Shown here: positions 28,062 through 36,232 of the stretch, piece by piece
Layout of the letters: the number at the start of each line of letters is the position of its first letter
Position numbering within the stretch: the first letter of the stretch is position 1
NCBI GenBank assembly: GCA_963711315.1
Contig: CAVQDQ010000004.1
Location: 372,001 to 436,000 of the forward strand
Direction: 5' to 3'
Origin: PALSA-612 sp963711315
Lineage (GTDB): Bacteria > Actinomycetota > Thermoleophilia > Gaiellales > Gaiellaceae
DNA: 64,000 nt
Program-made: the position numbers and the translations under genes
Notes under the pieces: model-generated
The model's input: only the letters and a program-made list of their open reading frames with translations
What the model was told of the DNA's origin: nothing
The model's database searches: none

Positions 28062-29072
28062 GTCTCGTGGTCATCGACGCCGACGTGCTCGGGCGCCGGC
28101 GCACCGGCGACGAGACGTATGTCGTCAACCTCCTGCGCCATCTGCCCGCCGCCGCAGCCGGCCGGCTGCGCTTCGCGGCACTCACTCGGCGGCCCGATCT
28201 CGTCCCCGACGGCATCGAGGCCGTGCAGGTCCCGGCCCGCTCACAGGAGCTGCGGATGGCATGGTCGGTGCCACGCGTGCTGCGAGACCTGCGCCCGGCG
28301 CTCGCGCACTTCCAACATGCGCTGCCGCTCCGCTGCCCGTGCGCCGGCGTCGTCACGATCCACGACCTCTCGTTCGAGCGCAATCCTTCCGTGATGCCGC
28401 CACACGAGCGCCTGGTTTTCAAGACCGTCGTGCCTCGCTCGGCCAGGCGCGCCGCGCGCGTCCTCGCGGTGTCGGAGCGAACGAAGGCCGACGTCGTCGA
28501 GCTGTACGGAGTTCCCCCGGAGAAGATCACGGTCACGCCGCACGGTGTCGACTCCGCCTTCTCGCCCGGTGACGGCGAACCCGGCGAGTACCTGTTGCTG
28601 GTGGGATCCGTCGAGAAACGCAAGAACCCGCTCGCTGCCGCCGAGGCGGCCACTGCGGTGGGCGTGCCACTCGTCGTGGCCGGACCGGTGCGCGACGCGG
28701 AGCTCGCACGAGAGCTCGAGCGGCGCGGCGCCCGGCTCCGCGGCTACGTCACACAGGTGGAGCTGGTGGAGCTCTACCGCGGCGCCGCCTGCGTCGTCAT
28801 GCCGTCCCGCTACGAAGGCTTCTGGCTTGCCGGTGCTGGAGGCGATGGCCTCCGGGACGCCCGTCGTCGCCACGCCGGACCCCGCCATGAAGGAGGTGGC
28901 CGGGAAGGCGGCCGTCTTCGTCGAGCCCGAGCGGCTGGCTGAGGGCATCCGGCAGGCCCTGGCCGAGCGCGAGCGACTGGTCGCGGCGGGCCTGGAGCGT
29001 GCGCGGCACTTCACCTGGGAGGAGACGGCGCGCCGCACGGTCGCTGTGTACCTGGAGGTGCTCGCGGCGTGA
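28058..29072 (+). CDS. Glycosyltransferase family 4 (one frameshift)
   Basis: ATG 28058 overlaps the previous stop (ATGA); about 337 residues after repair. MSLVVIDADVLGRRRTGDET opens the frame (cited whole, 20 residues). It has VTIHDLSFERNPSVMP, LAVSERTKADVVELYGVPP and a donor start LLLVGSVEKRKNPLAA. An extra T at 28827-28828 disrupts the motif region; repaired, it reads YEGFWLPVLEAMASGTPVV, with Trp where the EX7E motif usually has Gly. Third of the tandem GT4 array. Stop at 29070-29072 overlaps the GT2 start. Confidence 0.78.
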
Positions 29073-29827
29073 GGGTCTCCGCCATCGTCATCTCACACGG
29101 CCACCGTGAGGAGCTCTCGGAGTCGCTGCCCGCGCTCGTGGCTCAGGTCGACGAAGTGGTCGTGATCGCGAACACGCCAGGCTCGGAGCCCGCAGATGCG
29201 CTTGGCGCTCGCGTGATCGAGAACGCACGCCCTGCGAGCTTCGCGGCCAACATCAACGCCGGCACGCGCGCGACCGCCGGTGAGCTCGTGCTCGTCTCCA
29301 ACCCGGACGCCGTGCCCGAGCCGGGAGCGATTGCAGTGCTCCGTGAGTTCATCGAGGCGCATCCCCGCTGCGGGGTGGTCGGGCCGCAGCTGGTCGATCC
29401 GGACGGCTCCTGGCAACCCTCACGGCGCCGCTTTCCAACCGTGGGCGGCACGCTCGTCCGGCGTACGCCGCTCCGCAGGCTGCGCCCACCACTCGAGCAC
29501 CAGCGCGACCACTACCTGCTCGACGAGCACCCCACCGAGCCCGTCGAGACCGACTGGATGCTCGGCGGCTGCCTGCTTCTCCGCCGCCTGATGCTCCACG
29601 AGCTGGGCGGCGTCGACGAGGGCTTTCGCATGTACGGCGAGGAGATCGACCTCTGCTACCGGGCGGCGAAGGCGGGCTGGCAGCGGTGGTATGTGCCCGG
29701 CGCCGTCGTCCGCCATCGCTGGGACGCTGCGACCGACAGGAGCTTCTTCACGAAGCGCACGCTCTGGCACTGGCGCGGCATCGTCCGCTTCGTCCGCAAG
29801 CACCCCGAGCGGCTCAAGGCGCTTTGA
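29069..29827 (+). CDS. Glycosyltransferase family 2 (rhamnosyltransferase-like)
   Basis: An intact 252-residue GT-A enzyme from GTG 29069. It shows VSAIVISHGHREELSESL, VVIANTPGS, a SFAANINAGTRAT helix, VLVSNPDAVPEPGAI (the NPD in the DXD position), ETDWMLGGCLLLRR and DEGFRMYGEEIDLCYRAAKAGW, the ED-Y/W catalytic region. The GG.LLLRR and EE.DL..R..K.GW pattern is common in WbbL-like rhamnosyltransferases, so dTDP-rhamnose is a plausible donor, but no rhamnose synthesis genes are in the window. Overlaps the TTG start of the next methyltransferase. Confidence 0.86.
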   Translation: MRVSAIVISHGHREELSESLPALVAQVDEVVVIANTPGSEPADALGARVIENARPASFAANINAGTRATAGELVLVSNPDAVPEPGAIAVLREFIEAHPRCGVVGPQLVDPDGSWQPSRRRFPTVGGTLVRRTPLRRLRPPLEHQRDHYLLDEHPTEPVETDWMLGGCLLLRRLMLHELGGVDEGFRMYGEEIDLCYRAAKAGWQRWYVPGAVVRHRWDAATDRSFFTKRTLWHWRGIVRFVRKHPERLKAL

Positions 29828-30450
29828 GCACCGAGAAGTACGACCCGCAGGCCGAAGGCTGGACCGAGGACGCGTACGCCGATCCGTCTGGCTACCTCGC
29901 GCACCGGGCGGAGTTGGTCACCTCGCTGCGGCCGCCGCTCCAGCCGGGCGACACCGTGCTCGACCTCGCCTGCGGCGACGCCGGGCTGGCGGAGCCGCTG
30001 CTGGCCAGAGGATGCCGCTACGTCGGCGTCGACCTCTCCGCGCCGATGGTGGAGGCCGCCCACCATCGTGTCGGCGACCGTGCCGAGATCGTGCTCGCCG
30101 ACCTCAACGACTACCGGCCGCCCGCTCCCGTGGCTTGCACCACGTGCTTTCGCGCCGTCTACTACGCGCACGACCGCCGGGCGCTCTTCCGCCACATCGC
30201 CGGCTATACGGACCGGAAGCTGGTCTTCGACCTCAATCCGCGCCAGTACCGCGTCAACGACGTGGTCGCCGACCTGCAGGCAGCAGGGCTGGGCCGAGTC
30301 GAGCTACACCCGTTCTTCTTCCCGCAACGGCACGGCCTGCCTCGCCCGTTGGCGGCCGCCCTCCGCGCCGCCGAGCGCTCGGGCCCGCTCGCCCGCGCAT
30401 TGCTCCGCGTGCGCTTCAGCTACCTCGTCAGCGCGAGCCGCGAGGGATGA
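29824..30450 (+). CDS. SAM-dependent methyltransferase, class I
   Basis: 208 residues from TTG 29824, whose last bases form the previous stop (TTGA). EKYDPQAEGWTEDAYADPSG leads to SAM motif I, VLDLACGDAGLAEPLLARG, and VGVDLSAPMVEAA. The catalytic side has TTCFRAVYYAHDRRALFRH and VFDLNPRQYRV. Last gene of the 20616-30450 operon; its 3' end overlaps the convergent membrane gene by 23 bases. Likely methylates a glycan or a lipid-linked precursor; substrate not deducible. Confidence 0.77.
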   Translation: MSTEKYDPQAEGWTEDAYADPSGYLAHRAELVTSLRPPLQPGDTVLDLACGDAGLAEPLLARGCRYVGVDLSAPMVEAAHHRVGDRAEIVLADLNDYRPPAPVACTTCFRAVYYAHDRRALFRHIAGYTDRKLVFDLNPRQYRVNDVVADLQAAGLGRVELHPFFFPQRHGLPRPLAAALRAAERSGPLARALLRVRFSYLVSASREG

Positions 30451-32593
30451 ACAGGTACCCGACCTGCGCGCCGAGCTCGCGCCGGTCGGATTCGCCCGCG
30501 TAGTCGGAGGGTGAAAACGTCGGCCGCACGGTCACCTCGACACGGAACGGCGGTGGCGGAGCCGGGATCACGAACGTCGCCCGTGAAAGGCTGTGGATCG
30601 TCCAGCGCCGGGTGGCCGTCACCTCACCGATGTGCGGCTGCTTGTCGGCGCCCTTGACGAGCGTGCCGACTCTGATCAGCACACGCCCGGGCTTGTCCGG
30701 GCCGCCCCACGCCCAGCGGCCGAGGCGGACCACCATGTTTCCGCCCTTGCCGCTCGGCGACGCGTACTGGTTGTAGGCGCTCTCGGCGCCCATCCAGCCG
30801 TCGGTGAAGACACCGGTCTCGGCGTGGGCGAGGCGGAGCGGCCCGTCGAGCTTGTAGACAAACCAGCGTCCCGACTTCGGGGGCCGGGCGACGAGCTTGG
30901 CGGCCACGTCTACGCCCCGTTCCGCGAGCACATAGCGCACACCGGGGTCGGGCGAGAGCCGACCGTCAGTGGCAGCGAGGTCGGGCGTCAGGACCGGCCC
31001 GGGTCCCGGCGCCGTGCCGTCCAGGCTCCACACGTGCTTGAGCGAGCGGTTCCAGAACTCGGTCAGCCAGAGGCCGAGCGCGGCGCCCGCATTGATGTTC
31101 TGGCCGAGGTAGAGCACCGGCTCGCCGCCGGTGATGTCGTCCAGCCAGGTCAACGGCTTGGGGTAGTTGCGCGTGATGAGGTCGCCGGAGTCGTTCGAGT
31201 ACTTGGCGGCCGAGATCTGGCCGGTCAGCGTCCACGCGAGGACGAGCGCCGCAGTCAGGCCGACCACGGCCCGAACCGCTGTCCTGCGCGCGCCGAGCAG
31301 TCTGGGCAGCACGAGCAACAGCACCGAGATCGCCAGCGTCACGATCAGCGCCCACTGCACCGCGTTGTCCGTGAACGAGAGGTTTCGGTTCGACATTTGC
31401 GCGATGGCGAGACCGAGCGCGTCCGAATACGGGACGTTCTCGAGCGCGTAGTTGGCCGACACGAGCAAGTAGGCGACGAAGCCGGTCGCCGCCGCCAGGG
31501 GGATCCACGAAAGGCGCGGCCGCTCGAGCCAGAGCGCTGTGCCGACGAAGACGAGCGGGATGAGATAGATGAGGTTGCGCTCGACGATCACGGTGCCGAA
31601 GGACGTCGAGAGATACGAGGCCTTGACGGCGGTGTAGAAGCCGAAGCACAGGAGCGCAGCGAGCAGGAGCGCGGTGAACGCGCGCAGCGCCGGCGTCCGC
31701 TCCTCGTCCCTCGGGCGAACGAGCCCCGCGAGGGCAGCTACGACCGGTAGCACGCCGAGGCCGATGACGAACGCACCGCCGGCCCAGACGCCATACTCGA
31801 TCATCCGACCGCGGTAGTGGCCGGTGGCGATCAGCCAGCTCTGCGAGAAGTTGCCTACGACAGCCGAGAAGAACACGATCGCGCCGGTAGTCAGGACGAC
31901 GGCACCGATCCAGTCCCAGGCCGTCCAACCGGACCGCCAGCGTCTTCCGGTCTCGCTCGTGAGGAAGTAGAAGAACGCAGCCAGGACGAACGTCACCGCG
32001 ATCACGGCCAGCTCGGCCCGGACGAGGGGCGCGACGAGCGACGCGACTGCGGCGCCGGCGATCCACCAGCGCGTCCGGACGGCGATTGCCTTCGCGATCA
32101 GGAAGCAGCAGAGCGCCGCGTACGGATAGGCGAGCGCTTCCTCGGAGATGACCTGCGAGTAGGCGAGGGCGGGGACGGCGCCGGCGCCCGCTGCGGCGAA
32201 CAGTGCCGCGGGCTTGCCGACGATCGTCCGCGCGAGGAAGTACGTCGGGAAGACGACCGCGGTCATCGTGAAGACACCGATGTAGCGAACGAGGTCGTAC
32301 GCCTGCGCCGTCGAGTTGATCCACCAGGCGGGTGCCGTGAGGTACGTGTAGAGCGTCTCGAAGAAGTGAGGCTGACCGCGCCGCGCCGCCTCGCCCGTAG
32401 CGGCGATGCTTCGCGAAAGCTGCGTCAGCTCCAGCTCGTCCGTGAAGAGCCACGGCGAGGAGTGCCGCCAGGACTGATACGCGTACAGCGCGGCCAGCCA
32501 GATGAATATGGACGCGAGCGGCAGGGCGGCGTACACCCGGTCGAGCCAGGTCCGCTCTCCCGCAGCCGCCGCCGGGGCGGCGGAGGTCGTCAT
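30428..32593 (-). CDS. Large polytopic membrane glycosyltransferase-like protein
   Basis: An intact 721-residue protein from ATG 32593 (overlapping the stop of the WecA fusion). It has about twelve membrane segments in residues 20-460, with LFTDELELTQLSRSIAATGE as the acidic first loop, and a C-terminal soluble part of about 250 residues: EPVLYLGQNINAGAALGLWL, YVLAERGVDVAAKLVARPP, then a jelly-roll-like end with RVGTLVKGADKQPHIGEVTA. It is the intact paralogue of the frameshifted protein at 23960-26017, and can serve as the template to repair it. A GT-C-type transferase using polyprenyl-phosphate sugars is inferred. Confidence 0.72.
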   Translation of the reverse strand: MTTSAAPAAAAGERTWLDRVYAALPLASIFIWLAALYAYQSWRHSSPWLFTDELELTQLSRSIAATGEAARRGQPHFFETLYTYLTAPAWWINSTAQAYDLVRYIGVFTMTAVVFPTYFLARTIVGKPAALFAAAGAGAVPALAYSQVISEEALAYPYAALCCFLIAKAIAVRTRWWIAGAAVASLVAPLVRAELAVIAVTFVLAAFFYFLTSETGRRWRSGWTAWDWIGAVVLTTGAIVFFSAVVGNFSQSWLIATGHYRGRMIEYGVWAGGAFVIGLGVLPVVAALAGLVRPRDEERTPALRAFTALLLAALLCFGFYTAVKASYLSTSFGTVIVERNLIYLIPLVFVGTALWLERPRLSWIPLAAATGFVAYLLVSANYALENVPYSDALGLAIAQMSNRNLSFTDNAVQWALIVTLAISVLLLVLPRLLGARRTAVRAVVGLTAALVLAWTLTGQISAAKYSNDSGDLITRNYPKPLTWLDDITGGEPVLYLGQNINAGAALGLWLTEFWNRSLKHVWSLDGTAPGPGPVLTPDLAATDGRLSPDPGVRYVLAERGVDVAAKLVARPPKSGRWFVYKLDGPLRLAHAETGVFTDGWMGAESAYNQYASPSGKGGNMVVRLGRWAWGGPDKPGRVLIRVGTLVKGADKQPHIGEVTATRRWTIHSLSRATFVIPAPPPPFRVEVTVRPTFSPSDYAGESDRRELGAQVGYLFIPRGSR

Positions 32594-34407
32594 TCGACTG
32601 CGGCGCCCAACGCGACGACCGGATCGACGTCGAGATCCCTGCGCACGAATCTGCAGGGTACTTGCGCCTGCTCGCAGGCTTGCACCACCGTGTCGAGGAG
32701 GTCTCGCGGGGCCGCAGGGATGGTCACGAGCACGACGTCGGGCCGCGACCTGGAGAGGACGCGCTCGATCTCTGGGAGGGTGCCGAGCACGGGCACGCCC
32801 TGCATGCGGCGGCCGCGAAGCCGGCGGTCGTCGTCGACGAAGCCGACGACCTGCTCACCCGGCGTCTCCCGCAGCTCCCGCAGCAGGCTCCGGCCGCTGC
32901 GGCCGGCGCCGACAAGCAGCGTGCGGCGGCGCTCGTGCCGGTCGCGGAACGTCGCGTGGGCACGAAACAGCACACGCTCGGCGAAGCGGGAGCCGCCGAT
33001 CAGCACCATCGCGATCAGCGCGTCCAGCACGTAGATCCGCTGCGGGAAGTCGCCGAAGGGACGGCTCGTGAACCAGACGACTCCGTAGGCCAGGCCCTCC
33101 GAGACGATGACGGCGACGATGATGGCGGCGGCTTCACGCGCCCCGGCGAAGCGCCAGACGCCGCTGTAGAGCCCGGCCGGGATGAAGCAGAGGTAGCGCG
33201 CGGCGAGGATCGCCGGCAGCGAGACGAGGAAGATGTGCTTCTGGTAGTCCGTGCCGGACCCGTCCACGAACAGCAGGTAGGCGATCGTGAACGAGGCGGC
33301 GATCAGCGCGAAGTCGACGGCGACCTCCACGAGTCGCCGCGGGCTGAGGAGGATCTTGCTCAGCCGCACCGGCCTGCCGTCGACCACCCTCTCGCCCTCG
33401 TCGATGTCCGTCAGAAAGCCCGCCAGCTGCACGAGCAACGCGAACGTCACGAGCACGCCGACAAGCGTCACCCAGCCGTTGTCCAGGCCCGAGTAGGCGA
33501 GGCTGGTCAAGCCCAGCCCTGCGGCGATCGCCGTCAGCAGGACGACCGTGCCCTTCTCGGAGATGCCGCTGCGCACGAGCCGGTGGGACGTGTGGTCGCG
33601 GCCTCCCTGGTGGATCGGCCGGCCCTCGACGAGCCGGACGGCGGTTACGAGCGCCGTGTCGAGGATGGGTATCGCGAGCACGAGCAGCGGGATGATCAGG
33701 GTGGCTATCGTCGACTCCGCGACCTTCCAGCTCGTCGCCAGACCGAGCGCTGCCAGCGTCAAGCCGATCACCTGGCTGCCGGAGTCGCCCATGAAGACGG
33801 CGGCAGGCTTGCGCGGCCGGAAGTTGTAGGGGAGGAAGCCGGCCACGGCCAGCGCGAGCGCCAGCGAGACGACAAGCAGCAGGTCGTCCGAATGGATCCA
33901 CACGGCGTCGACTGCGAAGAAGAGCGCGCCGACGACGGCGAGGCTGCCCGCGAGCCCGTCCATGTTGTCGAGCAGGTTGAACGCATTCGTGATCGCGACC
34001 AGCCACAAGAGGCCGAGGGCGGTTCCGACAAGGCCGTTGTCGACGATCTCGACGCGTATGCCCGATGCGATGACGACTCCAGCGGCGGCGAATTGCCCCG
34101 CGAGCTTCGCGGGCGGCGGCAGCGAGCGTAGGTCGTCGATCAGGCCGAAGGCGAACACGATCGTCGCGCCGCCGGCGATGCCCGCCAGCTCCCACGAGGG
34201 ATCGATCGCGCCCGTCAGCAGGCAGGCGCCGATCCCTGCCAGCAGACCGAGAAAGATGCCCACGCCGCCGAACGAAGGAGTGTCCTGTTCGTGCCAGCGG
34301 TCGTCCGACGGAGTGGCGACGAAGCGCCCTCCGAGGCCGTCGCGAAGCAGCGCCCAGATGGTCAGGGCGGCGACCGGGAACGCGACAATTGCCGCGACGG
34401 CACTCAT
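32590..34407 (-). CDS. WecA/MraY-type phosphoglycosyltransferase fused to a FlaA1/PglF-like N-terminal module
   Basis: 605 residues from ATG 34407. Residues 1 to about 330 are a polyprenyl-phosphate GlcNAc-1-phosphate transferase: TPSFGGVGIFLG, FGLIDDLRSLPPPAKL, AITNAFNLLDNMDGLAG (Mg-binding Asp) and FMGDSGSQVIG, then an HTSHRLVRSG loop. Residues about 350-470 form four more helices and 490-600 a Rossmann domain (TLLVGAGRSGRSLLREL, GFVDDDRRLRGRRMQGVPVLG), as in the front half of PglF/WbpM/CapD proteins. The SDR catalytic half of those enzymes is absent. It is a chain-initiating enzyme whose extra module may sense a nucleotide or sugar. Operon with the 30428 membrane protein. Confidence 0.82.
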   Translation of the reverse strand: MSAVAAIVAFPVAALTIWALLRDGLGGRFVATPSDDRWHEQDTPSFGGVGIFLGLLAGIGACLLTGAIDPSWELAGIAGGATIVFAFGLIDDLRSLPPPAKLAGQFAAAGVVIASGIRVEIVDNGLVGTALGLLWLVAITNAFNLLDNMDGLAGSLAVVGALFFAVDAVWIHSDDLLLVVSLALALAVAGFLPYNFRPRKPAAVFMGDSGSQVIGLTLAALGLATSWKVAESTIATLIIPLLVLAIPILDTALVTAVRLVEGRPIHQGGRDHTSHRLVRSGISEKGTVVLLTAIAAGLGLTSLAYSGLDNGWVTLVGVLVTFALLVQLAGFLTDIDEGERVVDGRPVRLSKILLSPRRLVEVAVDFALIAASFTIAYLLFVDGSGTDYQKHIFLVSLPAILAARYLCFIPAGLYSGVWRFAGAREAAAIIVAVIVSEGLAYGVVWFTSRPFGDFPQRIYVLDALIAMVLIGGSRFAERVLFRAHATFRDRHERRRTLLVGAGRSGRSLLRELRETPGEQVVGFVDDDRRLRGRRMQGVPVLGTLPEIERVLSRSRPDVVLVTIPAAPRDLLDTVVQACEQAQVPCRFVRRDLDVDPVVALGAAVE

Positions 34408-34414
34408 GGCCGGA

Positions 34415-34420
34415 ACGGTA
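34415..34420 (-). promoter_or_regulatory. Candidate leaderless -10 box of the WecA-fusion operon
   Basis: TACCGT on the minus strand, 7 bases before ATG 34407. Confidence 0.42.
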
Positions 34421-34473
34421 ATGCGGGCGTGTTAAGCACCTGTTTGGCCGTCCTTTCGGGTACAGAGTACGTC

Positions 34474-35425
34474 GTGTCCGTGACGCCCACGCTGCTCGAA
34501 CTGCTGCGCTGCCCCGTCTGCCGCGGCTCGCTCGACGACGAAGGTGCCAGACTCCGCTGCCGCCGCTGCGGCGGCGTGTTCCCGATCGAGGACGACATGC
34601 CGAGGATGCTCGACGACCGGCTGCCCGGCATCGATGCGAAGCGGCGCGAGATCGAGGGCTGGCCGGCGATGGCGAAGGCGCACGGCTGGTACGAGCGTGA
34701 CGACGAGGTCGACGCACACCTGCCGTATCTCAACCGGGACCTCGGCTGGGACGACAAGAACTGGCGTGCCACCGAGCACTCGTTCTCGCTCCTCCTCGAC
34801 CGTTACGTCCAGCCGGGCATGCGCGTGCTCGAGGTGGGCGCCGCCAAGGCATGGGCGTCCCAGCACCTCGTGCCGCTCGGGTGCGAGTACGTGGCGACGG
34901 ACATCCTCGCCGACCCGGTGATCGGGCTAGGCCGCGGGGCGTTCTACGAGGCGCGGATCGGCCCTTTCGGTCGCGTCCAGGCCGATGGCGAGCACCTGCC
35001 CTTCGCCTCGCAAGCCTTCGACGTCACGTACTGCGTCGCCGCACTGCACCACGCGCTCGACATGACGGCGATGGTGCGCGAGATGGCGCGCGTGACGCGC
35101 AAGGGTGGCTGGGTCTGTGCGTTGAACGAGGGCACGCGCGCGCTTGGCGCCGCCGTCGACGTTCCCGACCAGCAGGAGGAGAAGGGCCACGGCATCAACG
35201 AGCACGTGCACACGCTGTACGCGTATCTCTGGGCGTTCTCCCGCGCAGGGCTCGTCGTGCGGCGCGTCGAGCAGGCGGAGGGCTACGAGCGAGCTCGCCG
35301 GCCGGCGGATCGCCGGGCGGCTGCTGCGTGTGCCCGGCGTGGGGCGCAGCGCCGCGACGTTCTTCTCCCAGAGCTGCCACGGTTACTCCGGCGTCTCCAT
35401 CTACGCCCGCAAGGGCCGTCCCTAG
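34474..35425 (+). CDS. Methyltransferase with N-terminal Trm112-like zinc finger (one frameshift)
   Basis: Start GTG 34474 or GTG 34480; about 316 residues after repair. The N-terminus LLELLRCPVCRGSLDDEGA has a Trm112-like zinc finger (CPVC...CRRC). The SAM domain has MRVLEVGAAKAWASQHL, YVATDILAD, ADGEHLPFASQAFDVTYC and RVTRKGGWVCALNEG. An extra C at 35290 shifts the frame after EGYE; removal restores LAGRRIAGRLLRVPGVGRSA and YSGVSIYARKGRP to TAG 35423-35425. Such zinc-finger methyltransferases are frequent in surface-polysaccharide loci. The exporter permease follows after nine bases. Confidence 0.75.
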
Positions 35426-35428
35426 ACT
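35423..35428 (+). promoter_or_regulatory. Candidate leaderless -10 box of the ABC-2 permease gene
   Basis: TAGACT, 6 bases before GTG 35435; its first three bases are the stop codon of the preceding methyltransferase. Confidence 0.42.
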
Positions 35429-35434
35429 TCCGCC

Positions 35435-36232
35435 GTGAGCGTCTACGCAGATCTGCTGCGTTACCGCGAGCTCTTCGGCAGCCTCTTCCGCCGCGATCTC
35501 CGCGCCCGCTACAAGGGCACGATCTTCGGCGTCGCGTGGTCGCTGGTGAACCCGCTCATGCTGGCGGCGATCTACGTGCTCGTCTTTTCGCTGCTGTGGG
35601 AGGTGACGTCGATCGACCACTACCCGCTCTTCCTGCTCTGCGGGCTCAGCATGTGGCTCTTCGTCTCTTCCTCGCTCACCGGCGCCGCGCGGTCGATGCT
35701 CGACTACGCGGAGCTGATCAAGAAGGTGCGCTTCCCGCGGCAGCTCGTCGCCTTCTCGGTCGTGGCGACGCAGCTCGTGCCGTTTGCCGTGCTGCTCGGC
35801 GGGCTGATCGTCGTCGACGCGATCGTCATCCCGGAGACGCGGGACACGGTGCTGCTGTCGATACCGATCGCGGCCGGGATCGTCGTGCTCACTTGCGGGA
35901 TGGCCCTGGCCGTGGCGTCTGCGAACGTGGTGTTCCGCGACGTGGAGCACCTGCTGGCGGCACTGCTGCTGCCATGGTTCTTTCTGACGCCGATCCTCTA
36001 TTCACTCGAGGAGTTGCCCGGCGGCCTGGAGGACTACGACGTCGTGGTCGACCTCCTGCGCTGGGCCAATCCGCTGACGCCCCCGCTCTACGCGCTCCGC
36101 GATCCGCTCTTCTACGGCGAGGTGCCCGCAGCCGGCGACGTGCTCTACCTCGCGGTGGCCGCCGTCGCATCGCTCGCCCTCGGTGCGCTCGTCTTCACGC
36201 GGGTGGACGACCGCATCGCCGTCGAGCTCTAG
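35435..36232 (+). CDS. wzm: Polysaccharide ABC exporter permease (ABC-2 / Wzm)
   Basis: 265 residues from GTG 35435. The N-terminus RYRELFGSLFRRDLRARYKGTIFGVAWSL (quoted in two runs: LFRRDLRARYKGT and FGVAWSLVNPL) is the membrane-interface helix of Wzm/TagG permeases, followed by six membrane segments including LFLLCGLSMWLFVSSSLTG and FFLTPILYSLEELP. With Wzt it exports a lipid-linked polysaccharide through the inner membrane. Its ATPase partner is not adjacent but 2.7 kb downstream, beyond hemE and hemH. The TAG stop shares a CTAG palindrome with the stop of the convergent gene. Confidence 0.87.
   Translation: MSVYADLLRYRELFGSLFRRDLRARYKGTIFGVAWSLVNPLMLAAIYVLVFSLLWEVTSIDHYPLFLLCGLSMWLFVSSSLTGAARSMLDYAELIKKVRFPRQLVAFSVVATQLVPFAVLLGGLIVVDAIVIPETRDTVLLSIPIAAGIVVLTCGMALAVASANVVFRDVEHLLAALLLPWFFLTPILYSLEELPGGLEDYDVVVDLLRWANPLTPPLYALRDPLFYGEVPAAGDVLYLAVAAVASLALGALVFTRVDDRIAVEL

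Noticed and set aside
22580..28830. Programmed ribosomal frameshifting in the glycosyltransferase genes
   Set aside because: The breaks are numerous, fall at unrelated sites without slippery heptamers or following stem-loops, and go in both directions; sequencing error or mutation is simpler.
22580..28830. Phase variation by homopolymer slippage
   Set aside because: The affected runs are at most three or four identical bases, too short for typical contingency loci.
32662..34131. Long plus-strand open frame opposite the WecA fusion
   Set aside because: Composition is typical of antisense frames in high-GC DNA (rich in Arg, Asp, Gln, His), with no recognisable domain; the minus-strand gene explains the region.
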